From: an uncultured Muribaculaceae bacterium | Lineage (GTDB): Bacteria; Bacteroidota; Bacteroidia; Bacteroidales; Muribaculaceae | Direction of reading: 5' to 3' | Assembly: GCA_910578385.1 (NCBI GenBank) | Contig: CAJTQV010000033.1 | Location: forward strand, 1 to 15,521 | DNA: 15,521 nt | Part shown: positions 1 to 5,102 of the stretch, in pieces | How the letters are laid out: every line of letters begins with the position of its first letter | Numbering within the stretch: the stretch's first letter is position 1 | Made by a program: the position numbers and the translations under genes | Notes under the pieces: generated by a model | Told to the model about the DNA's origin: nothing | Databases searched by the model: none | The model's input: only the letters and a program-made list of their open reading frames with translations

Positions 1-1
1 G

Positions 2-220
2 AATCTGACGTTCAAGACTGGCGGCGTTGATGGTTGCGACTGCGATGAGATACTGAGGCTTATCTCAGAAGGCAAGATTGACACGACTCCCCTCATCACC
101 CACACTTTCCCCTTCTCACAGATTGAGGAAGCCTACGACCTATTTGAAAACCGCCACGACAACGTTATTAAAGTGGCAATAAAAAACGATAATATAGATA
201 ACTATGGCAAAGAAGTTTGA
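2..220 (+). CDS. Zinc-type alcohol dehydrogenase, C-terminal end only (partial)
   Basis: An open frame enters from the left edge and gives 72 residues before a TGA at 218-220. The segment ITHTFPFSQIEEAYDLFENR followed by a VIKV-like strand is the typical end of the medium-chain dehydrogenase/reductase family (threonine, sorbitol or alcohol dehydrogenases). In that family this last helix and strand close the catalytic domain. The zinc ligands and Rossmann fold lie outside the window, so the substrate cannot be given. Its last 17 bases overlap the start of the RhuM gene, so the two may be co-transcribed. The family call is fairly safe; the specificity is unknown. Confidence 0.8.
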   Translation, partial: NLTFKTGGVDGCDCDEILRLISEGKIDTTPLITHTFPFSQIEEAYDLFENRHDNVIKVAIKNDNIDNYGKEV

Positions 221-1232
221 GATACGGAATAGTACCGCTGAGTTTCTGATTTTCCAGATTGAAGGAAAGGAGGACGGAGTGCAGGTTGTGTACCGCGATG
301 AGACTATCTGGTGCACGCAGAAGGCTATGGCGCAGTTGTTTGATTGTTCCACGGACAATATAGGGCTTCATCTTAAAAATATCTTCAAATCCGGTGAACT
401 ACAAGAAGATTCAGTTACCGAGAAATACTCGGCAACTGCCTCCGATGGCAAGAATTACTTGACAAAATTCTATAATCTCGATGCCATTATTTCTGTGGGT
501 TATCGCGTGAACAGTACTCGGGCCACGCAATTCCGGCAGTGGTGTACGTTTGTATTGCGACAGTTTGCGATTCGCGGATATGTGATTGACAGAAAGCGGA
601 TGGAAAACGGTTCGTTTATCGGTGAGGATTATTTTGAGCACTTGTTGGCTGAGATTCGGGAAATCCGGCTCAGTGAACGGCGCTTTTACCAGAAACTCAC
701 TGATATTTATGCCACAAGCATTGATTATAACCGCGATGCGCCAACCACTCGGTTGTTCTTCAAGAAGGTACAGAACAAGATGCACTACGCGGTACATGGG
801 CACACTGCCGCCGAATTGATCGTTAACCGAGCCAACGCCCAGAAAGAGCACATGGGTTTGACAACGTGGGAGAACGCTCCCGATGGTAAAATCCTGAAGC
901 CGGATGTCAGCATCGCCAAGAATTATCTCAAGGAATCCGAATTAGAGGATATGGGACGGATTGTCAACTCGTTCCTTGATTTGGCTGAAGACATGGCAAA
1001 GCGTCATATCCCGATGACAATGGAAGATTGGGCTAAACGCATCGACAAATTCCTTGACCTCACCGACCGCCCTATTCTTTCGGATGCCGGACATGTCACC
1101 GCCGAGCAAGCCAAGGAACACGCTGAAACCGAATTCGAGAAGTACCGCGTCATCCAGGACCGACTCTTCCAATCAGATTTCGACCGTTTCAACGGCGATA
1201 ACCTCCTGCCGTTGGATTTCGACAAAGTGTAA
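204..1232 (+). CDS. RhuM-family protein
   Basis: This 342-residue protein matches the RhuM family (named from a gene in Salmonella pathogenicity island 3) over what looks like full length. Residues about 35-61 (ETIWCTQKAMAQLFDCSTDN and onward) form an N-terminal helix-turn-helix/KilA-N-like region. Residues 91-113 carry the conserved NLDAIISVGYRVNS..A..FR.W block. The middle has the conserved HGHTAAELIVNRANAQKEHM segment (198-217), and a charged helical tail ends the protein. No signal peptide or membrane segment is seen. The biochemical role of RhuM is not established; family members are common in phages and mobile or defence islands of gut bacteria. The ATG at 204 lies inside the end of the dehydrogenase gene (17-base overlap in another frame). 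The gene converges on the AbiE/phosphoesterase operon, with 33 bases between them. Confidence 0.88.
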   Translation: MAKKFEIRNSTAEFLIFQIEGKEDGVQVVYRDETIWCTQKAMAQLFDCSTDNIGLHLKNIFKSGELQEDSVTEKYSATASDGKNYLTKFYNLDAIISVGYRVNSTRATQFRQWCTFVLRQFAIRGYVIDRKRMENGSFIGEDYFEHLLAEIREIRLSERRFYQKLTDIYATSIDYNRDAPTTRLFFKKVQNKMHYAVHGHTAAELIVNRANAQKEHMGLTTWENAPDGKILKPDVSIAKNYLKESELEDMGRIVNSFLDLAEDMAKRHIPMTMEDWAKRIDKFLDLTDRPILSDAGHVTAEQAKEHAETEFEKYRVIQDRLFQSDFDRFNGDNLLPLDFDKV

Positions 1233-1260
1233 CATCGTCGGTGTAGTAACGGGCAGGAGG
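1202..1260. terminator. Imperfect inverted repeat between convergent genes
   Basis: CCTCCTGCCGTT (1202-1213) and AACGGGCAGGAGG (1248-1260) pair as a 12-bp stem with one bulged G and a 34-base loop. It spans the end of the RhuM gene and the short gap before the convergent phosphoesterase gene. It could slow transcription from both sides, but there is no T-tract, so a terminator role is only a guess. Confidence 0.3.
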
Positions 1261-1265
1261 GTCAG

Positions 1266-2033
1266 TCAGATTTCGATGGCGGCGGAGTCGTTGAAGGTGG
1301 CGTGTTCACCAGTGAAGACGTAGCCGAGAGGGTTGCTGACGAGGTGGGTGTTGCCTATCATCAGGTCGGTTTGATGATGAGCGTGGCCGTAAATCCATGC
1401 ATTGATTCTGCTGTCGGCGATGTAGTTCCCGAGTTCTGTGGCGAAAGCGACATTCAGCGGATCGCCGGAATAACGCTTGTCAATGGCTGCAAATGTCGGG
1501 AGATGATGTGTCACGACCACAATCTTTTCAGCATCGCTCGACTCAACGGCATTCTGTATGAAAGCGAAGTCCTTTTCAAACTCTTCTGTAATATCCTTGG
1601 CTGTGAGTCGATGATGGTTGTATAGAATTTGGCGATAATCGTTCATCCCGGACTGTACCACCATTTCATCAACGGGCGAGATTCTTGACCAGAGAGTTGA
1701 GAGGATAAAGTCGGTATCGTCTATCCGCACGACTTTATTGTGGTAGTAGCCGACATTCGGGAGAAACATCTTCCGCCAACTTTCACCCATCGATGCAATG
1801 TCGCCATTGTTGTAAAACTCATGGTTTCCGGCTACCATCAGAACCTGCCGATAGCTCTCTGACATCCATTTCCACAAGCGCAAGTGCTCCACGTTCTTAT
1901 CCACAAGATAGCCCACATCCCCGGCAATAACGAGAATGTCTCCGGCAACCTCAATCGCTGGGTCTTTAGCATTCATCATCCGTAGATTCTCATGAAACTC
2001 CAGATGCAGGTCAGAGCAATATTGAATTTTCAT
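1266..2033 (-). CDS. Calcineurin-like metallophosphoesterase
   Basis: This 255-residue protein has the full set of metallophosphoesterase motifs. They are D8-L-H10 (SDLHLEFH), GDV at 38-40, GNHE at 69-72, VVVTHHLP at 172-179 and YGHAHH at 215-220. These residues bind two metal ions and hydrolyse phosphomono- or phosphodiesters. The natural substrate cannot be read from the sequence. There is no signal peptide, so the protein is probably cytosolic. Its ATG overlaps the stop codon of abiEii (ATGA, 2030-2033), which suggests translational coupling and makes it the third gene of the AbiE operon. By context it could modulate the nucleotidyltransferase toxin, for example by removing transferred nucleotides or degrading a product, but that is inference. 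It could equally be an unrelated passenger. The family call is firm. Confidence 0.92.
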   Translation of the reverse strand: MKIQYCSDLHLEFHENLRMMNAKDPAIEVAGDILVIAGDVGYLVDKNVEHLRLWKWMSESYRQVLMVAGNHEFYNNGDIASMGESWRKMFLPNVGYYHNKVVRIDDTDFILSTLWSRISPVDEMVVQSGMNDYRQILYNHHRLTAKDITEEFEKDFAFIQNAVESSDAEKIVVVTHHLPTFAAIDKRYSGDPLNVAFATELGNYIADSRINAWIYGHAHHQTDLMIGNTHLVSNPLGYVFTGEHATFNDSAAIEI

Positions 2034-2890
2034 TTCTGTAATTTTTTCCAGTAAGGAGCTATAAAATTTCTAATAGTCCCCATGACTGCATCCAAATCAA
2101 CGTGCTTGATATCTTCCAACTTGCTTCTGTAACTATTCCATCTTTGTGCAACCAATGGATTCTTTACGAATTCATCGGAAAACAACTGGTGATTGGGAGT
2201 ATATTCAGTTTTGCGATTTTCAAATGTCGCATAAATGGCCGACATGAGATCATCTTCATTAAATTGATGCTTTAAGATAATGCGATATAGGTCGTAGTAA
2301 TCTTTCATCCTGCTATTGGTATCTCCCCGCTCAATCATTGTCTGAAACTTTTCGGCCACTACAGTTTCAAGTGAATACGCAATCAATTCAGGAGCCTTCA
2401 TCTCTGAGAATATAACTGGATACTCCATAGACAAGGGTCGTGGCTTAATGACATCGCCAAAGCCGATGTCAAATGTCAATTCCTTCACCACTGTATCAAG
2501 ATGAGCCTCTACAGTAATCCTGACACCGGGATATTTCTTCTCAACAGCAATGTCGGAAGCATCAATACTGTCTGCGATAAACACCACACCATCGTCTTCC
2601 ACGGTTATTTCTGCAATCTCTTTGAATGCATCTATTATCGATGACTTGTCATTACTTATCCCAGTGCCTATAAAGTCAATATCCAAAGTGGGACGAGGCA
2701 GAAATTCATCGAATGCATATAGCAACGCTCCTCCTTTGAGGATGAATTTTCTACTATATGGACTCATGGAAAGACGTCGCAGAAAACCTTCTTGCATATA
2801 ACGAACCAATAGTTGCTGGTAGCGTCGGTTGTTGTGGTCGCTTGCATTCAACAGTCTCGCCTTGATTGAATGCCCTATATTTTTTGCCAT
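2030..2890 (-). CDS. abiEii: AbiEii-type nucleotidyltransferase toxin (type IV TA)
   Basis: This 286-residue protein belongs to the AbiEii/AbiGii family, nucleotidyltransferase toxins of type IV toxin-antitoxin systems that halt growth and abort phage infection. The signature is clear: FILKGGALL at 49-57, then PTLDID at 67-72 with the DxD metal-binding pair D70 and D72. DIGFGD at 141-146 probably supplies a further acidic residue. The helix around K181 (VAEKFQTMIERGD) and the NSRMKDYYDLY block at 192-202 are also characteristic. The ATG is interlocked with the stop of the upstream antitoxin gene (TAATG, 2888-2892), and the stop overlaps the next gene by four bases. All motifs look intact, so the toxin should be active. 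Target tRNA or nucleotide preference cannot be judged from sequence. Confidence 0.92.
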   Translation of the reverse strand: MAKNIGHSIKARLLNASDHNNRRYQQLLVRYMQEGFLRRLSMSPYSRKFILKGGALLYAFDEFLPRPTLDIDFIGTGISNDKSSIIDAFKEIAEITVEDDGVVFIADSIDASDIAVEKKYPGVRITVEAHLDTVVKELTFDIGFGDVIKPRPLSMEYPVIFSEMKAPELIAYSLETVVAEKFQTMIERGDTNSRMKDYYDLYRIILKHQFNEDDLMSAIYATFENRKTEYTPNHQLFSDEFVKNPLVAQRWNSYRSKLEDIKHVDLDAVMGTIRNFIAPYWKKLQK

Positions 2891-3435
2891 TACAATTTCA
2901 CGTTTAGGTAGGTTGACAGCGTATTGAACACTCTAAGTTTCTTTGCGTATTCTGAGAGTAGATACAGATTTCTGTGCTCGTACTTGAGATATGCATCAAG
3001 GATCTCAGCCATTACATCGATTCCTATCTTATTGCGGTATTTAATCGCATCGCAAACACATCGTTCACGATTATATATATTTATTTTTATTCCCTCTATT
3101 TCTTCCTGTATTACTCCAATACCGAGTATGGAATCGGATTGATAGACAAGTTTTATGTCCAACATATCCGGGACTTTCACCCCCCGTTTTCGATTGATGG
3201 CAACATAAAACGCATCCGGGATCTGAGTAGTCATGTGATAAATGTGCCATGCGGAATAGAGACAAATAATGCCTCCAGGAATGATTTTTTCAATGTCGAT
3301 CATTCCTCCAGTCAAGCTGTCTATAGTTCCGTATACGCCGTTCCGAATCTTAATCAGATTGCCGTCGCGAGCTTCTTGAAGCAATGCGCGATAGGTCATC
3401 TCATCAGTTCTCTCGGCCTTTATAAAATGGTTCAT
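2890..3435 (-). CDS. abiEi: AbiEi-type antitoxin and autorepressor
   Basis: The 181-residue protein fits the AbiEi antitoxin family. Residues about 10-36 form a winged-helix end with the typical DGNLIKIRNGVYG pattern. The following domain carries the CLYSAWHIY and INIYNRERCVCDAIKY segments found in AbiEi proteins. AbiEi neutralises AbiEii without a stable complex (type IV) and represses its own operon by binding inverted repeats at the promoter. Here it is the first gene, followed by abiEii with a one-base overlap. It has a short leader of about 20 bases from the predicted start of transcription. It is slightly short for the family (often about 200 residues) but shows no visible break. Confidence 0.87.
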   Translation of the reverse strand: MNHFIKAERTDEMTYRALLQEARDGNLIKIRNGVYGTIDSLTGGMIDIEKIIPGGIICLYSAWHIYHMTTQIPDAFYVAINRKRGVKVPDMLDIKLVYQSDSILGIGVIQEEIEGIKINIYNRERCVCDAIKYRNKIGIDVMAEILDAYLKYEHRNLYLLSEYAKKLRVFNTLSTYLNVKL

Positions 3436-3455
3436 TTAGTCCTTATATTAATTCC

Positions 3456-3503
3456 ATTCACAAAATTACGGCATATTTCCGAATTTGCCAAATGTTTGTG
3501 AAT
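3456..3503. promoter_or_regulatory. Inverted-repeat pair bracketing the abiE promoter (probable AbiEi operator)
   Basis: ATTCACAAA (3456-3464) and TTTGTGAAT (3495-3503) are perfect 9-bp inverted repeats separated by 30 bases. One arm overlaps the -7 box and the other sits just upstream of the -33 box. A smaller palindrome ATTTG-C-CAAAT (3483-3493) overlaps the -33 box itself. AbiEi proteins are known to repress by binding paired inverted repeats around their promoter, so this layout fits autoregulation. Confidence 0.5.
3461..3492 (-). promoter_or_regulatory. Bacteroidetes-type promoter of the abiE operon
   Basis: On the minus strand TTTG (3489-3492) is followed after exactly 20 bases by TAATTTTG (3461-3468). 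This matches the Bacteroidetes -33/-7 pattern TTTG-N19-21-TAnnTTTG. Transcription would begin near 3455, giving a leader of about 20 bases before the abiEi ATG. Confidence 0.7.
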
Positions 3504-3563
3504 AAAACCACATTGTAAAATCATCATTTCATGTTTGGGCATTAGGCAGTCTATTTCCTATTT

Positions 3564-3579
3564 TTGTAGAATTCTACAA
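3564..3579. promoter_or_regulatory. Perfect 16-bp palindrome, possible operator of a lost HigBA-type module
   Basis: TTGTAGAATTCTACAA is a perfect palindrome flanked by T-rich sequence. It lies about 145 bases upstream of the abiEi start and 150 bases upstream of the HigA-like stub. Its size and symmetry suit a dimeric helix-turn-helix repressor such as an XRE/HigA antitoxin. Which gene it serves now is unknown. Confidence 0.35.
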
Positions 3580-3728
3580 TTTTTGGCTCAAATTTTAGAG
3601 AAGTATGGTATTTTCCAGCTCAATCTGAGCCGATTTTACGTGGATTTTTACTAACTTTGAACTGATAAAAGAATCTGAACCAACTTCTTTTCGCGATCAC
3701 AAGCCAGTTCTGATACACTAAGCTACAG

Positions 3729-3914
3729 ATGAAGATAACAGAAAAAGAATATGAAGCGGCACTCAAAAGAATTGATGAACTGCTGCCACTGGTGACTGAT
3801 GATACTCCCGATAGCGACCCCAACCTAATTGAATTGTTGAAGGTCTCAAATATCGTTGAGGAGTACGAAGAGGTGCATTATCCTATCCCGGAGATACAAC
3901 AATCAGATGATTAA
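3729..3914 (+). pseudogene. HigA-like antitoxin N-terminal stub, lacking the HTH domain
   Basis: The 61-residue product (ITEKEYEAALKRIDELLPLV, then DDTPDSDPNLIELLKVSNIVEEYEEVHYPI) closely follows the N-terminal segment of HigA-like antitoxins. Those normally continue past HYPI into an XRE helix-turn-helix domain of about 60 residues. Here the frame stops 10 codons after HYPI, and no convincing HTH sequence follows in any frame. No complete HigB-like toxin lies upstream: only a 30-codon open stretch ending near 3709 remains. The simplest reading is a remnant of a toxin-antitoxin module. It could instead be a small stand-alone protein that binds toxin without DNA-binding ability. Confidence 0.55.
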
Positions 3915-4189
3915 CAGCGTTAAAGATAGCAAATCAGTTGGCTGTCTGCCGGAAATTTATTAACTTCGCATAAGGTCAACGACCGCGTATCCGGCATAGG
4001 TGCCGCGTATGTCTTTGAGTCCGCAAAACGACCGCAGAAACACCCCGGCAGAGCCATTTGTACGGCTCTTGTACGGTTTGGATTTACACTGTGTTGTAAA
4101 TCAGCATTTTAACCGTTTCTGCATCGGGGGTGACTTATGCTAAAGTAAATAATAATTTGGAAACTAATGGTTGCGGTTTTTAGTGTTTT
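3915..4189. other. Non-coding stretch with nested inverted repeats
   Basis: No gene with a credible start is seen in the 330 bases between the HigA stub and the GIY-YIG gene. The stretch is rich in repeats. CCGCGTAT occurs twice (3983-3990, 4003-4010) and TGTACGG occurs twice (4059-4065, 4070-4076). AGAGCC/GGCTCT (4050-4055, 4064-4069) can form a hairpin, and so can GATTTAC/GTAAATC (4081-4087, 4096-4102). GCAGAAAC (4034-4041) and GTTTCTGC (4115-4122) enclose both hairpins. CACCCC (4041-4046) could instead pair with GGGGTG (4127-4132). It may be a structured RNA, a recombination site or the end of a mobile element. Confidence 0.4.
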
Positions 4190-4222
4190 TTTACACCATC
4201 TCCTGAAAAATTCGTAAATTTG
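4190..4222 (+). promoter_or_regulatory. Predicted promoter of the GIY-YIG/DUF2075 unit
   Basis: TAAATTTG at 4215-4222 is an exact TAnnTTTG -7 box. A weak -33 box (TTTA, 4190-4193) lies 21 bases upstream. Transcription would start near 4229, about 15 bases before the ATG at 4245. Confidence 0.55.
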
Positions 4223-4244
4223 CAAAAAAGAATAACTCAATATC

Positions 4245-5084
4245 ATGGGAAAGACCATAACCACATACTTGATAGACGGGACACCGCAGGGGCCCCGCAT
4301 GGTATATGTCAGCAACAAGAATTGCATGGCAATCGTAGTGCCGCGTTCCAAAATGGCTGACATCCTTAACCGCAAGGAACTCCAAAAATATGCGCTCTAT
4401 ATCCTCTTGGGTGAGTCTGATGAAGGGGAACCTAAAGCATATATTGGTGAGACCAATAATTTCAGCAAGCGCATAAAAGACCATGAGCAAAAGAAAGGTT
4501 TTTGGTCAAAGGCTCTGGTATTCATTTCGCAGAATGAGTCACAGATAGATAAAGCAGACGTTCTTTATCTTGAGGCAAAAGCTATCGACTTAGCGCTGCA
4601 TAACAAGCAGTATCTACTTGACGAGAACAAGCAAAATCCTGATCTCCCGGTTCTTCCGGAACATAAGCGAGATCCTGATGACGAATTTTTTGAGGACATT
4701 GTATTCCTTGCATCCTTTATCGGATGTAATATCTTCGAAGAGTCTGAACATAAGACCAATAAACATCAAATTTCCATCTTTCTTGCCGGACGTGGGGCCG
4801 CTGCGAGAGGCGTTTACGATGACAATGGCTTGACTATTCTGGCCGGTAGCGTAATAGCCAACAGTTGCACCAATTCATGCCCTTCCCCTGAAAAGAGAAT
4901 GAAGCAGATAGAAGAACTCACAGAATATGTTGACGGGAAACACTTGCTTAAACTCAACAAGAGATTTGATAGTCCAAGCGCAGCGTCAGTATTCTGTCTC
5001 GGTCGAAGTTCAAACGGATGGCAAGACTGGCACAATGCCAATGGAACACCACTGAAATCATTGTTGAATACGACTGATAAATAA
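4245..5084 (+). CDS. GIY-YIG nuclease family protein with DUF4357-like C-terminus
   Basis: This 279-residue protein has a GIY-YIG nuclease core at about 48-120. ALYILLGE (50-57) stands for the GIY strand and AYIGET (65-70) for the YIG strand. FSKRIKDHE (73-81) supplies the conserved arginine R76, and DVLYLEAKAI (105-114) supplies the metal-binding glutamate E110. The C-terminal part, about 175-272, contains FDSPSAASVFCLGRSSNGWQ and a W-x3-N-G-x-PL-x-SL tail typical of DUF4357. That small domain often follows GIY-YIG nucleases or appears in restriction proteins. There is no membrane segment, so it should be cytosolic. It starts from its own predicted promoter, and the helicase gene follows after an 18-base gap, so the two form one operon. 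All catalytic positions appear present. Role by context: DNA cleavage in a defence module (inference). Confidence 0.85.
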   Translation: MGKTITTYLIDGTPQGPRMVYVSNKNCMAIVVPRSKMADILNRKELQKYALYILLGESDEGEPKAYIGETNNFSKRIKDHEQKKGFWSKALVFISQNESQIDKADVLYLEAKAIDLALHNKQYLLDENKQNPDLPVLPEHKRDPDDEFFEDIVFLASFIGCNIFEESEHKTNKHQISIFLAGRGAAARGVYDDNGLTILAGSVIANSCTNSCPSPEKRMKQIEELTEYVDGKHLLKLNKRFDSPSAASVFCLGRSSNGWQDWHNANGTPLKSLLNTTDK

Positions 5085-5102
5085 TCGTATATAACAATCA
5101 AA

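Noticed and set aside
411..851. 146-codon minus-strand open frame inside RhuM
   Set aside because: It lies fully within the conserved RhuM coding sequence and shows no family features.
3620..3709. Possible remains of a HigB-type toxin upstream of the HigA stub
   Set aside because: A 30-codon stretch ending in a stop near 3709 is open, but I cannot align it convincingly with HigB.
3915..3971. Possible remains of the HigA helix-turn-helix end after the stub
   Set aside because: A frame reading TALKIANQLAV resembles an XRE C-terminus only loosely and is too short to call.
4034..4122. Integron attC-like or riboswitch-like site
   Set aside because: Paired arms are present, but the core-site sequences of attC and the conserved loops of known riboswitches were not found.
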